DNA from: Bradyrhizobium sp. SK17
GTDB lineage: Bacteria > Pseudomonadota > Alphaproteobacteria > Rhizobiales > Xanthobacteraceae
DNA length: 64,000 bases
Direction of reading: 5' to 3'
Assembly (NCBI RefSeq): GCF_002831585.1
Contig: NZ_CP025113.1
Coordinates: 3,859,001 to 3,923,000, forward strand
The position numbers and the translations under genes were made by a program. The notes beneath the pieces are model-generated. The model saw only the letters and a list, made by a program, of their open reading frames with translations, was not told the DNA's origin and made no database searches. Positions 52,297-61,596 of the stretch are shown one piece after another (within the stretch, counting starts at the first letter, position 1; each line of letters begins with the position of its first letter).

Positions 52297-55104
52297 ATGT
52301 CACCCCAGACCATGCCTTCCGAGACCGACCTAGGTACCAGGAGCGCCGCTGAAGCCGGCCTCCTCGATAGGGCGGCGCAGGAGGAGGACGCGCGGCTCCG
52401 CAACGACATCCGCCTGCTGGGACGTGTGCTGGGCGACACCGTGCGGGACCAGGAGGGCGCCGACGCGTTCGACCTGGTCGAGCGCATCCGCCAGACCTCG
52501 GTCCGGTTCCACCGCGATGAGGACAAGCTGGCCCGGCGCGAGCTCGAGGGCATCCTCGACAGCATGTCGATCGCCGAGACGCTGCGGATCGTCCGCGCCT
52601 TCAGTTATTTCTCCCACCTCGCCAACATCGCCGAGGACCAGAACAACATCCGCCAGATGCGCAGCCTCGGCCCCAACGGGGCGCCGCGGCCGAGCACGCT
52701 GGAGCAGACCCTGGTCCATGCCCGTCAGGCCGGCATCAGCCCGGCCGACCTGCGCAGCTTCTTCAAGGGCGCGCTGGTCAGCCCGGTGCTGACAGCGCAT
52801 CCGACCGAGGTCCGCCGCAAGAGCACGATGGACCGCGAGATGGAGATCGCCGATCTGCTCGATCGCCGCGAGCGGTTGCAGATGACGCCGGACGAGAGCG
52901 ACGCCAGCGACGAGCAGCTTCGCCGCGCGGTGGTGACGCTGTGGCAGACCAATCTGCTGCGCCGGACCAAGCTGACCGTGCTCGACGAGGTCGCCAACGG
53001 CCTGTCGTTCTACGACTACACTTTCCTGCAGGAACTGCCGCGGCTGCATTGCGCGCTGGAGGACCGGCTGAACAAGGAAGTCGGCGAGGCCGGCGAGCTC
53101 GCCTCGTTCCTCAGGATGGGAAGCTGGATCGGCGGCGACCGCGACGGCAATCCGTTCGTGACGGCGGAGGTGATGCGCGGCACGCTGCGGCTGCAATCGA
53201 GCCGGGTGCTCAGCTTCTACCTCGAGGAACTGCACGCGCTCGGCGCCGAGCTGTCGCTCGCGGCCCATCTCGCCGATATCTCGGAGGAGTTGCGGGTCCT
53301 CGCCGAGCGTTCGCCGGACACCTCGCCGCATCGCAGCGGCGAGCCCTATCGTCTGGCGGTGTCGGGCATCTATGCGCGGTTAGCCGCCACCGCGATGCGG
53401 CTCGAGGTCGAGACCACGCGGCCGCCGGTCGGCAAGGCCGAGCCGTATGCGAGCGTCAGCGAGTTCCAGGCCGATCTCGACGTGCTCAACCGCTCACTGA
53501 TCGCAAACAATTCCGGCGTCATCGCGCGCGGCCGGTTGCGGCAGTTGCGGCGGGCGGTGGATTGCTTCGGCTTCCATCTGGCGCGGCTCGACATCCGGCA
53601 GAACTCGGCGGTGCATGAGCGCACCATCGCCGAGCTGTTCGACACCGCCAATCCCGGCATGTCCTACCTCGCGCTGGGCGAGGAGGCGCGCGTCAGCCTG
53701 CTGCTCGGCGAGTTGCGCAGCGCGCGGCCGCTGGCCTCGCCCTTCGTGAAATATTCCGAGGAGACCCAAAGCGAACTCGCCGTGTTCCGGGCCGCCGCCG
53801 AGGCGCATGGCAAGTTTGGTCCCGAGGTGATCTCGCAATGCATCATCTCGATGTGCAAGGGCATGTCCGACATGCTCGAGGTCGCGGTGCTGCTCAAGGA
53901 GGTCGGGCTCGTCAATCCGTCCGGCCGCAGCGCGATCAACATCGTGCCGCTGTTCGAGACCATCGAGGACCTGCAAGCTTCCAGCGGCATCATGGACCGG
54001 ATGCTGGCGCTGCACGACTATCGCAGGCTGGTCGACAGTCTCGGCGGCGTCCAGGAAGTGATGCTCGGCTATTCCGACAGCAACAAGGATGGCGGCTTCG
54101 TCACCTCGGGCTGGGAGCTCTACAAGGCCGAGATCGGCCTGGTCGAGGTGTTCGAGCGCCACGGCATGCGGCTGCGGCTGTTCCACGGCCGCGGCGGCTC
54201 GGTCGGCCGCGGCGGCGGGCCGAGCTATGACGCGATCATCGCGCAGCCCGGCGGCGCGGTGAACGGCCAGATCCGCATCACCGAGCAGGGCGAGATCATC
54301 TCCTCGAAATATTCCAATGCCGAGGTCGGCCGCAGCAATCTGGAGATCCTCGCCGCGGCGACGCTGGAAACCAGCCTGTTGCAGCCGCGACAGAGCGCGC
54401 CGCGTCCGGAATATCTCAAGGCGATGGAGGAAATCTCCGCGCTCGCCTTCAAGGCCTATCGCGGGCTCGTCTATGAGACGCCGGGATTTGCCGATTACTT
54501 CTGGGGCTCGACCGTCATCAACGAGATCGCGACCTTGAACATCGGCAGCCGTCCGGCCTCGCGCAAGAAGACCCGCGAGATCGAGGACCTGCGCGCGATT
54601 CCGTGGGTGTTCTCCTGGGCGCAATGCCGGCTGATGCTGCCGGGCTGGTACGGCTTCGGTGCCGCGGTCGAGACCTGGATCGCGGAGCATCCGGAGCAGG
54701 GCATGCCGTTCCTGCAGGAGCTCTACAAGGAGTGGCCGTTCTTCCGCACGCTGCTCTCCAACATGGACATGGTGCTGGCGAAGAGCTCGATCGCGATCGC
54801 CTCGCGCTATGCCGAGCTGGTGCCGGACGTCGCGCTGCGCGAGAAGATATTCGGCCAGATCCGCCGCGAATGGCATTTGTCGATCGAGACGCTGCTCGAC
54901 ATCATGGGCCACGACCGGCTGCTGCAAGGCAACCCGCTGCTGGAGCGCGGCATCCGCAACCGCTTCCCCTACATGGACCCGCTCAACCACGTGCAGGTCG
55001 AGCTGTTGAAGGAGCATCGCGCGCAGAACCCGGACGAGCAGGTGCTGCGCGGGATTCAGATCACGATCAACGGGATCTCGGCGGGGTTGAGAAATAGCGG
55101 TTAA
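52297..55104 (+). CDS. ppc: phosphoenolpyruvate carboxylase
   Basis: A 935-aa anaplerotic enzyme forming oxaloacetate from PEP and bicarbonate. The catalytic-His motif [13 protein letters not shown] is at about 165-177, [18 protein letters not shown] at about 590, the substrate loop [14 protein letters not shown] at about 628, and the C-terminus ends LRNSG (close to the usual LRNTG). GGAG lies before ATG 52297. A strong hairpin follows the stop. It appears to be an independent unit that supplies C4 acids while the nearby pathways feed acetyl-CoA. Confidence 0.97.
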   Translation: MSPQTMPSETDLGTRSAAEAGLLDRAAQEEDARLRNDIRLLGRVLGDTVRDQEGADAFDLVERIRQTSVRFHRDEDKLARRELEGILDSMSIAETLRIVRAFSYFSHLANIAEDQNNIRQMRSLGPNGAPRPSTLEQTLVHARQAGISPADLRSFFKGALVSPVLTAHPTEVRRKSTMDREMEIADLLDRRERLQMTPDESDASDEQLRRAVVTLWQTNLLRRTKLTVLDEVANGLSFYDYTFLQELPRLHCALEDRLNKEVGEAGELASFLRMGSWIGGDRDGNPFVTAEVMRGTLRLQSSRVLSFYLEELHALGAELSLAAHLADISEELRVLAERSPDTSPHRSGEPYRLAVSGIYARLAATAMRLEVETTRPPVGKAEPYASVSEFQADLDVLNRSLIANNSGVIARGRLRQLRRAVDCFGFHLARLDIRQNSAVHERTIAELFDTANPGMSYLALGEEARVSLLLGELRSARPLASPFVKYSEETQSELAVFRAAAEAHGKFGPEVISQCIISMCKGMSDMLEVAVLLKEVGLVNPSGRSAINIVPLFETIEDLQASSGIMDRMLALHDYRRLVDSLGGVQEVMLGYSDSNKDGGFVTSGWELYKAEIGLVEVFERHGMRLRLFHGRGGSVGRGGGPSYDAIIAQPGGAVNGQIRITEQGEIISSKYSNAEVGRSNLEILAAATLETSLLQPRQSAPRPEYLKAMEEISALAFKAYRGLVYETPGFADYFWGSTVINEIATLNIGSRPASRKKTREIEDLRAIPWVFSWAQCRLMLPGWYGFGAAVETWIAEHPEQGMPFLQELYKEWPFFRTLLSNMDMVLAKSSIAIASRYAELVPDVALREKIFGQIRREWHLSIETLLDIMGHDRLLQGNPLLERGIRNRFPYMDPLNHVQVELLKEHRAQNPDEQVLRGIQITINGISAGLRNSG

Positions 55105-55112
55105 GCACCACT

Positions 55113-55138
55113 GTCGTCCCGGCCTTCGCCGGGACGAC
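55113..55138 (+). terminator. hairpin terminator after ppc
   Basis: GTCGTCCCGGC-CTTC-GCCGGGACGAC: perfect 11-bp stem with a 4-nt loop, 8 nt after the stop codon. It lies between the convergent ppc and SMP-30 genes and has no T-run. Confidence 0.6.
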
Positions 55139-55145
55139 GGCTAGA

Positions 55146-56258
55146 TCAGCAATTGTGCGCGCCCCGCGTCTCCACATACACCGCATAGAGCGATTGGCTC
55201 GCGGTCATGAACAGGCGGTTGCGCTTCCTGCCGCCGAAGGTGAGGTTGGCGCAGGTCTCCGGCAGCAGGATCTGGCCGATGCGTTGACCGTCGGGCGCGA
55301 ACACCTGGACGCCGTCATAGCCCGGTCCGACCCAGCCGGCGCCGACCCAGATGTTGCCGTCGATGTCGACCCGCATGCCGTCCGGGAAGCCCGACTTGCC
55401 GTCCAGCGTCATGTCGATCAGCGTGCGCGGATTGGAGAGCTTGTCGCCGTTGAGGTCGTACTGCCAGACGATGTTCTTGGCGTTCGGATAATGCGTGATG
55501 CCGGTGTCGCAGACATAGACCTTCTTGTAATCGTGGCTGAAGGCGATGCCGTTCGGCTTGAACGGTTCGTCGCAGACCTTGGTGATCTGTCCGGTCGACG
55601 CATCGATGCGGTAGACGGCTTCCTTCTGGAAGGGCTGGACCGAGCCGGTGTTGGCGCGCTGGCCCTCATAGATCGAGACCGCGCCATAGCCGGGATCGGT
55701 GAACCAGATCGACTTGTCGTTGGGATGCACGACCATGTCGTTCGGCCCGTTGAGCTGCTTGCCATTGGCCTGCTCCGCCAATGAGGTGACGGTTCCGTCG
55801 TGCTCGTAGCGCACCAGCCGGGTGCGCTCGGCGGTGATCTGCCGGCCCTCGAAGTCGAAGGTCGAGCCGTTGGCCTCGTTCGACGGCTTGTGGAACTGCT
55901 CGGAGATGTGGCCGTCATCGTCGAGATAGCGCAACTGGCGGTTGGCCGGGATGTCGCTCCACACCAGGTACTGGCCTTGCGCGTTCCAGGCCGGGCCTTC
56001 CGCCCACAGGCAGCCGGTGTAGAGCCGCTTGATCGCGGTGTTGCCGACCTTGGCCTTGAAGCGCTTGTCGTCGATCACGACGATGTCGGGATCAGGATAA
56101 CGCTGCGGCTCCGCGTTGCGGCCGTAGTCGCGCGCCGATGCATCGGATGCAGCCATCGCGGTCGCAGCAAGCGCGGTTGCGCCGCGCAAGATCGTTCGAC
56201 GGTCGAACGCCTTCGTTCCGTCGGCCTCGTGCTTCAATGTGTTGCTTGGATTCGTCAC
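55146..56258 (-). CDS. exported SMP-30/gluconolactonase-family protein
   Basis: A 370-aa protein. The N-terminus carries a twin-arginine-type signal (DRRTILRG, then an Ala-rich stretch, probable cleavage near ASA), so the mature enzyme is likely periplasmic. The six-bladed propeller is visible by WAEGPAWNAQGQYLVWSDIP and GFPDGMRVDIDGNIWV blocks, with the metal-binding Glu/Asp residues of lactonases. It would hydrolyse a lactone, perhaps a sugar or acid lactone entering the cell. The start is GTG 56258 with GGAGG upstream. Confidence 0.88.
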   Translation of the reverse strand: MTNPSNTLKHEADGTKAFDRRTILRGATALAATAMAASDASARDYGRNAEPQRYPDPDIVVIDDKRFKAKVGNTAIKRLYTGCLWAEGPAWNAQGQYLVWSDIPANRQLRYLDDDGHISEQFHKPSNEANGSTFDFEGRQITAERTRLVRYEHDGTVTSLAEQANGKQLNGPNDMVVHPNDKSIWFTDPGYGAVSIYEGQRANTGSVQPFQKEAVYRIDASTGQITKVCDEPFKPNGIAFSHDYKKVYVCDTGITHYPNAKNIVWQYDLNGDKLSNPRTLIDMTLDGKSGFPDGMRVDIDGNIWVGAGWVGPGYDGVQVFAPDGQRIGQILLPETCANLTFGGRKRNRLFMTASQSLYAVYVETRGAHNC

Positions 56259-56416
56259 GAAGTCCTCCCAGGCTTTTTGTTATGGGGAGGACGATCATGC
56301 GCCCGCAATTCGGGCACAATGCGGGCACGCTGTGAAGAAACAACCAAAGAGTGTGTCGCCCCCGCGGCTTCGCGGAGGCGACTTTTCATAAAACTGTCAG
56401 ATCGAAACCGAAATCC

Positions 56417-57331
56417 TCAGATCGGATCCCAGGTGAACACGTCGGCCGAGCGGTCGAGCTTGGCGAACGATCCCTTCAGCGCCGGCATGCCGTGCTCGGC
56501 AATGGTCTCCGGCGTCCAGCCTTCGCCGCGATGCACCGAGCGCACCGGACGATGCTGGCCGAACAGGAAGATCTCGTTCATGCGCACGCCGAAGATCTGC
56601 CCGGTGACGTCCTTGGCGGCGTCCGACAGCAGATAGGCGCAGACCGGCGCGATCTTCTCCGGGCCCATCTGCTTGATCTTCTCGACACGCGCCTTCTCGG
56701 CGTCGGTCTCGGTCGGGATGGTGCCGATCATGCGGGTCCAGGCGAACGGCGACACGCAGTTCGAGCGCACGTTGAAGCGGCCCATGTCGAGCGCGATCGA
56801 CTTCGACAGCCCGACGATGCCGAGCTTGGCGGCGGCGTAGTTGGCCTGGCCGTAATTGCCGATCAGGCCGGAGGTCGAGGTGAAGTGCACGAACGCGCCC
56901 GACTCCTGCTCGCGATAGATCCGCGCCGCGGCATGGCTGACATAGAACGAGCCCATCAGGTGCACCTTGATGACGGCCTCGAAGGCTTCCACGCTCATCT
57001 TGTGGAAGATCATGTCGCGCAGGATGCCGGCATTGTTGACGACGCCGTCGAGCCGGCCGAAATGATCGGTCGCGGTCTTCACGATCTTGCTGGCCGGGAT
57101 GGCTTCCGCCACCGACTCGAAGTTGGCGACCGCGGTGCCGCCGCGCTTCTTGATCTCCTCGACCACCTCCTCGGCGGGCGCCGCGCTGGAGCCGCCGCCG
57201 TCGGCCGCGCCGCCGGGATCGTTGACCACGACCTTGGCGCCTTCCGCCGCGCAGAGCAGCGCGATCTCGCGGCCGATGCCGCGGCCCGCGCCGGTGACGA
57301 TGATGACTTTGTCTTGCAGTGATTTTGCCAT
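56417..57331 (-). CDS. SDR, MFE-2-like 3-hydroxyacyl-CoA dehydrogenase
   Basis: A 304-aa SDR. TGAGRGIGREIA, the long acidic loop NDPGGAADGGGSS typical of the 17-beta-HSD4/MFE-2 branch, NNAGILRD, STSGLIGNYGQANYAAAKLG (Ser, Tyr, Lys all present) and a C-terminal extension support the call. It oxidises a (3R)-hydroxyacyl-CoA. AAGGAGAAA precedes ATG 57331. It follows the thiolase/DUF35 genes on the same strand beyond a repeat. Confidence 0.9.
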   Translation of the reverse strand: MAKSLQDKVIIVTGAGRGIGREIALLCAAEGAKVVVNDPGGAADGGGSSAAPAEEVVEEIKKRGGTAVANFESVAEAIPASKIVKTATDHFGRLDGVVNNAGILRDMIFHKMSVEAFEAVIKVHLMGSFYVSHAAARIYREQESGAFVHFTSTSGLIGNYGQANYAAAKLGIVGLSKSIALDMGRFNVRSNCVSPFAWTRMIGTIPTETDAEKARVEKIKQMGPEKIAPVCAYLLSDAAKDVTGQIFGVRMNEIFLFGQHRPVRSVHRGEGWTPETIAEHGMPALKGSFAKLDRSADVFTWDPI

Positions 57332-57354
57332 GTGGGTTTCTCCTTGTTGCTGCC

Positions 57355-57435
57355 CGTCATTCCGGGGCGATGCGTCAGCATCGAACCCGGAATCTCGAGG
57401 TTCCGGGTTCGCGCTTCGCGCGCCCCGGAACGACG
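57355..57435. repeat. palindromic repeat CGTCATTCCGGGG ... CCCCGGAACGACG
   Basis: About 80 bp with complementary ends and an inner GATGCGTCAGCATC hairpin. It separates the thiolase-like and SDR genes on the same strand. Confidence 0.75.
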
Positions 57436-57442
57436 GGTTGGG

Positions 57443-58582
57443 TTACTTCTCGTTCGTAAAGATGATCGTGCCACTCGCGGCGAACATGCCGCCGACGCCG
57501 TGGCAGACCGAGATCTTGGCGTTCGGCACCTGCGCCGGCGCGATGCCGCGCATCTGCCGCACGCTCTCCTGCAACGCATACATGCCGTACATGCCGGAGT
57601 GCATGTAGCTCAACCCGCCGCCATTGGTGTTGAGCGGCAGCTTGCCGCCGGGGCGGGTGTTGCCATCGGCGATGAACTTGCCGGTTTCCTCATGGGGCAT
57701 GAAGCCGAGGTCGCCGAGGCCGTACAGCGGCAGGTGCGCGAAGGCGTCGTAGATCATCAGGTGATCGACGTCCTTGTGGGTGATGCCGGCCTCCTTGAAG
57801 GCGAGGGGGCCCGCCACCTTGAAGGCGCGCGACGAGTCGAAGGTCTTCATCTGGCTGACCATCGGCGTTTCGACGCTCTCGCCGGTGCCGAGGATGTAGA
57901 CCGGCTTGCGCGGAAAATCCTTGGCGCGGTCGGCCGAGGTCAGGATCAGCGCGCCGCCGCCGTCGGTGACGAGGCAGCATTGCAGCAGCCGGAACGGATA
58001 GGCGATCATCCGCGAGTTCAAGACGTCGGCGACCGTGATCGGGTCCTTCATGGTGGCGCGCGGGTTCTTCGCCGCCCATTCGCGCTGCACCACGGCGACC
58101 ATCGCGAGCTGCTCATGGGTGATGCCGTGCGTCTTCATGAAGCGCAGCACCGGAATCGGGAACATGCTCGGCGGCCCGTAGACGCCGAACGGCGATTCGA
58201 ACTGGCCGTTGAGGCTGTCGGGCGCGGTGAAGCGCGGTTGCTTGCCGATCATCGACTTGCCGCTCTCGGCATGGGTGATCAGCACGGTCTTGCACAGGCC
58301 GGCCTCGATCGCAGCCGCGGCGTGGCGGACATGCAGCATGAAGGAGCAGCCGCCGACCGAGGTGCCGTCGACCCAGGTCGGCGTGATGCCGAGATAGTGC
58401 GCCATCTGCTGCGGGGTCTCGACCGCGGTGGCGAAGCCGTCGATGTCCGACAGCTTCAGGCCGGCGTCCGCGATCGCGTTCAGCGCCGCGTCCGCGTGCA
58501 GCTGGATCTGCGACATGTTGGGGATGACGCCGAGCTCGGTGGTTTCGGCCGCACCGACGACGGCAACCTGGTTCCTGCGCAT
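57443..58582 (-). CDS. thiolase-fold protein, SCP2/aldolase-like (partner of DUF35 protein)
   Basis: A 379-aa thiolase-superfamily protein. At the N-terminal active-site helix (SVGGCSFMLHVRHAAAAI) the usual nucleophile position is Gly and a Cys (residue 79) lies one place later. YDAFAHLPLYGLGDLG and the C-terminal CHGVGGMFAASGT follow. Thiolase-fold proteins paired with DUF35 include BbsB and the steroid side-chain retro-aldolases (family knowledge). It probably cleaves a beta-hydroxy- or beta-oxoacyl-CoA. AAGGG precedes ATG 58582. The DUF35 gene ends 4 nt upstream. Confidence 0.88.
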   Translation of the reverse strand: MRRNQVAVVGAAETTELGVIPNMSQIQLHADAALNAIADAGLKLSDIDGFATAVETPQQMAHYLGITPTWVDGTSVGGCSFMLHVRHAAAAIEAGLCKTVLITHAESGKSMIGKQPRFTAPDSLNGQFESPFGVYGPPSMFPIPVLRFMKTHGITHEQLAMVAVVQREWAAKNPRATMKDPITVADVLNSRMIAYPFRLLQCCLVTDGGGALILTSADRAKDFPRKPVYILGTGESVETPMVSQMKTFDSSRAFKVAGPLAFKEAGITHKDVDHLMIYDAFAHLPLYGLGDLGFMPHEETGKFIADGNTRPGGKLPLNTNGGGLSYMHSGMYGMYALQESVRQMRGIAPAQVPNAKISVCHGVGGMFAASGTIIFTNEK

Positions 58583-58586
58583 CGTG

Positions 58587-59000
58587 TTAGCCCTTTGCCG
58601 GACGGAACAAGGGAAGGGTGATCTTGTCGTCGAGCGCCTCGAAGGCGACCTCGAGCGGCATGTCGAGCTCGAGCGCTTCCGGCGTCTGCGGGCAATCGAT
58701 GATGTTGCTCATCATGCGCGGGCCTTCGTCGAGCTCGACGATGGCGATCGCATATGGCGGCGTGAAACCGGGCGCGGCGGGACGATGATTGATCACGTAG
58801 CTGTACAGCTTGCCCTTGCCGGTGGCCTTGAACACCGAAACCTTGCGCGAGGCGCAGGAGGGGCAGAACGGCCGCGGCGGAAAGTAGACATTGGCGCAGG
58901 CGTCACAGCGCTGCAGGCGCAGTTCGCCGGCCTTGGTGCCATCCCAGAAATGCTGGGTTTCAGGTGTCGGTTTTGGTTTCGCGCGCGCGGGTTCGGCCAT
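58587..59000 (-). CDS. Zn-ribbon OB-fold protein (DUF35), thiolase partner
   Basis: A 137-aa protein. The N-terminal zinc ribbon has CDAC and CPSC pairs (LQRCDACANVYFPPRPFCPSC) and the C-terminal half is an OB-fold (YSYVINHRPAAPGF, MPLEVAFEAL). Such proteins form complexes with thiolase-fold enzymes and bind CoA substrates. ATG 59000 is the only fitting start, with GGGAGG somewhat far (about 12 nt). It is the first gene of the minus-strand unit and is divergent from the second LIV-type transporter. Confidence 0.9.
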   Translation of the reverse strand: MAEPARAKPKPTPETQHFWDGTKAGELRLQRCDACANVYFPPRPFCPSCASRKVSVFKATGKGKLYSYVINHRPAAPGFTPPYAIAIVELDEGPRMMSNIIDCPQTPEALELDMPLEVAFEALDDKITLPLFRPAKG

Positions 59001-59182
59001 GACTGAATGTTTCCTCCCGAAATCGTTCCAGTCTTGATGCGCCATCGGACCGAGGCCCGTCAACGGTCCATCCATGCCCCGCGCAGCGGCCTGTGTCCGG
59101 CGCATGCCGCATATTCCGCCCCTCGCACAATTGCTAAGGCCGCGATGCTTGTGTCGCCTCGATCCGGCGCGTAGAAGGGCCG

Positions 59183-59243
59183 CGTCCAACACAGCTGCAA
59201 GACACGTCCAAGATACGTCCATATCTGTCCAGGACACGTCCAA
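59183..59243. promoter_or_regulatory. five YGTCCA hexamers phased at about one helical turn
   Basis: CGTCCA or TGTCCA starts at 59183, 59205, 59216, 59226 and 59238 (spacings 22, 11, 10, 12). The last four sit in the degenerate 11-bp direct repeat GAyACGTCCAa. All would lie on one face of the helix, 23-83 bp upstream of the binding-protein ATG; an activator or repressor array is likely. Confidence 0.6.
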
Positions 59244-59265
59244 GGTACCCGGGAGGAATAATATC

Positions 59266-60513
59266 ATGCTGAGGATCATCGGCGCGGCACTCGCTGCCAG
59301 CCTCGCATTTGCCACGCAGGCAATCGCCGCCGACGCACCGTCGGAGATCAAGATCGGCACGCTGTACGCGTCCTCCGGGCGCTACGCCTCGATCTCGATG
59401 CCGGTCTACAGTTCGCTGAAATTGTGGGTCGAGCAGAAGAACGCCGAGGGCGGCGTCTTCGTGAAGGCGTTCGACAAGAAGCTCCCGATCAAGCTTGTCT
59501 CCTATGACGACCAGAGCAACACCGCGACCGCCGCGACGCTGTATAACCAGCTCATCACCCAGGATAAGGTCGACCTGCTGGTCGCCGATTCCGGATCGGT
59601 GCTGACGGCGCCCGCGGTCGCGATCGCGCGCGATCGCAAGATGTTTCTGTTCGACCAGACCGGAACCGGCGCGAGCTTCTTCTCCAAGGACAATCCCTAC
59701 ATCGCGCTGATGGCCGACCCGGTGTCGACGGTGTGGCCGAAGCCGGTCGCCGATTTCATCAGCCATGACGGCCCGGGCCTCGGCATCAAGAAGGTCGCGA
59801 TCCTCTACGCGACCAACGAGTTCACCGGCACCCAGGCCAACGCGTTCCGCAAGTTCGTCAAGGAGTCCGGCGCGCCGATCGAGATCGTCTACGACCAGGG
59901 CGTTCCGACCGAGACCACCAACTACAACGTGATCATCAACAACATCAGCAAGACCAATCCCGATGCGGTGATCCATTTCGGCTACGCGCCGAACGACATC
60001 GCCTTCCTGCGCAACGTCCAGGACGTCGGCACCAAGTTCAAGATGCTGTTTGCGATCTATGCCGGCCTCGAGACCGAGCTGCTGGAGAAGAATGTCGGCG
60101 CCAAGGGGCTGGAGCACATCTGGACCTATGTGCCGCCGTCCGAGCTGGATTATCCCGTCAATTTCGGGATGACCATGAAGGATTTCCGCGAAGCCTGGCT
60201 GAAGAAGTACAACGACGGCAAGATGGAGTTCGGCTTCAACGCGGTGGCCGGCTACACCACGGCGCTGGTGATCGAGAAGACGCTGTCGGTTGCGACCAGC
60301 CTCGACCAGATGGAGCTGCGCCGCGCCGTGTTCTCGCTCAGCGGCCAGCTCAAGACCCTGGACGGCACCTTCGCGCTGGACGAGACCGGCGGCCAGATCG
60401 GCGAACTGACGCCGCTCGGCCAGCTCACGGTCGACGAGCACGACCACATCAAGTTCGTCTCGATCTATCCGCATGAGACCGCCACCGGCAAGCCGATCTA
60501 TCCGGCGCCGTGA
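59266..60513 (+). CDS. LIV-type ABC transporter substrate-binding protein (second system)
   Basis: A 415-aa type I periplasmic binding protein. A Sec signal peptide (MLRIIGAALAASLAFATQAIAA region, cleavage after AIA) is followed by IKIGTLYASSGRYASISMP, typical of the LivK group used for aromatic or acyl compounds. GGGAGGAA precedes ATG 59266. Its operon continues with two permeases and two ATPases after a repeat. The ligand is likely a compound degraded by the thiolase/SDR cluster read in the opposite direction (inference). Confidence 0.91.
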   Translation: MLRIIGAALAASLAFATQAIAADAPSEIKIGTLYASSGRYASISMPVYSSLKLWVEQKNAEGGVFVKAFDKKLPIKLVSYDDQSNTATAATLYNQLITQDKVDLLVADSGSVLTAPAVAIARDRKMFLFDQTGTGASFFSKDNPYIALMADPVSTVWPKPVADFISHDGPGLGIKKVAILYATNEFTGTQANAFRKFVKESGAPIEIVYDQGVPTETTNYNVIINNISKTNPDAVIHFGYAPNDIAFLRNVQDVGTKFKMLFAIYAGLETELLEKNVGAKGLEHIWTYVPPSELDYPVNFGMTMKDFREAWLKKYNDGKMEFGFNAVAGYTTALVIEKTLSVATSLDQMELRRAVFSLSGQLKTLDGTFALDETGGQIGELTPLGQLTVDEHDHIKFVSIYPHETATGKPIYPAP

Positions 60514-60566
60514 TGCGGTTCACGGTAGACTATCGCATATGGGCTCGATCTCCCCACAAGCTCCGT

Positions 60567-60652
60567 CATGCCCGGCCTTGTGCCGGGCATCCACGTCTTG
60601 GTTTCCGCGTGAGAGAGACGTGGATGGCCGGGACAAGCCTGGTCATGACGAA
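60567..60652. repeat. palindromic repeat GTGCCCGGCC family, copy 2
   Basis: Starts CATGCCCGGCCTTGTGCCGG, centre CCACGTC/GACGTGG, ends CAAGCCTGGTCATGACGA. It is the same element as at 36823 and lies between the binding-protein and permease genes. Confidence 0.75.
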
Positions 60653-60672
60653 CGTGGGCGGCGGGCGCTAGC

Positions 60673-61596
60673 ATGACCTATGCGCTCGTTGCCGGCGTGC
60701 TGTTCGGGCTGTATTTCAGCCTGGTCGGCATCGGTCTCAACCTCGTGTTCGGCGTCATGCGCATCGTCAATCTTGCGCATGGCGACATCCTGATGCTCGG
60801 CGCCTTCATCGCGTTCGGCGTGGTCGGCATCGCCGGGATCGACCCGCTGTTCGCGGTGCCGCTGGCCTTCGTGGTCTTCGTGCTGGCGGGCGTGCTGCTG
60901 TACTGGGTGCTGGTGCCGCGGCTGCAAGGCTCGGCCAATCCGGAAATGCTGTCGATCATCCTGTTCTTCGGCCTGTCGCAGGTGATCGAGGCGGTGACCA
61001 CGATCTTCGCCGGCACCAGCGAGCGCTCGATCCAGAGCCGGCTGCTCGGCACCGTGTTCTCGACCATCAAGGTCAAGCTGTTCGGCGGCAAGGCCGGTGG
61101 AGCAGGGCCGATCGAGATCTTCGGCCAGGGCTTTCCCGCGCCGTGGGTGATCGCGGCGATCACGAGCCTCGTCGCGATCGCGCTGGTGTACCTCTATCTC
61201 TACCACACGCGGCTCGGCACCCTGACCCGCGCGGTGATGTCACGCCGTGACGAGGCCCTGGCCACCGGCATCGATGTCGATCGCGTCTCGGCCGCGGCGT
61301 TCGGCATCGGGCTCGGCATCGCGGCCGTCGCCGGCGTGTTCGCGCCCTTCATGTTCGGCTCGGTGACGCCGGCCTTCGGTGCGGACGCGACGGTGACGTC
61401 GTTTGCGATCGTCGTGCTCGGCTCGCTCGGCAACCCGCTGGGCACCGCGCTCGGCGGCGTCGTCTATGGCCTCTGCTACATGCTGGTGCAGACCTATCTC
61501 AGTTCCTGGGCCGACCTGCTGCCCTATGTGTTGTTGATCGTGATCCTGTTGTTGCGCCCGAGCGGTCTGCTCGGAAGGCGGGTGCGCGTTGCATAA
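60673..61596 (+). CDS. LivH-type ABC transporter permease (second system)
   Basis: A 307-aa inner-membrane permease with about 8 helices. GVMRIVNLAHGDILMLGAF is the LivH-type block at about 28-46, and LTRAVMSRRDEALATGIDVDR is the coupling loop. ATG 60673 fits the family start. It overlaps the next permease gene by 8 nt and pairs with it. Confidence 0.92.
   Translation: MTYALVAGVLFGLYFSLVGIGLNLVFGVMRIVNLAHGDILMLGAFIAFGVVGIAGIDPLFAVPLAFVVFVLAGVLLYWVLVPRLQGSANPEMLSIILFFGLSQVIEAVTTIFAGTSERSIQSRLLGTVFSTIKVKLFGGKAGGAGPIEIFGQGFPAPWVIAAITSLVAIALVYLYLYHTRLGTLTRAVMSRRDEALATGIDVDRVSAAAFGIGLGIAAVAGVFAPFMFGSVTPAFGADATVTSFAIVVLGSLGNPLGTALGGVVYGLCYMLVQTYLSSWADLLPYVLLIVILLLRPSGLLGRRVRVA

Noticed and set aside
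59183..59243. CRISPR-like array
   Set aside because: Repeats are only 6-11 bp with almost no spacers; a regulatory array is more likely.
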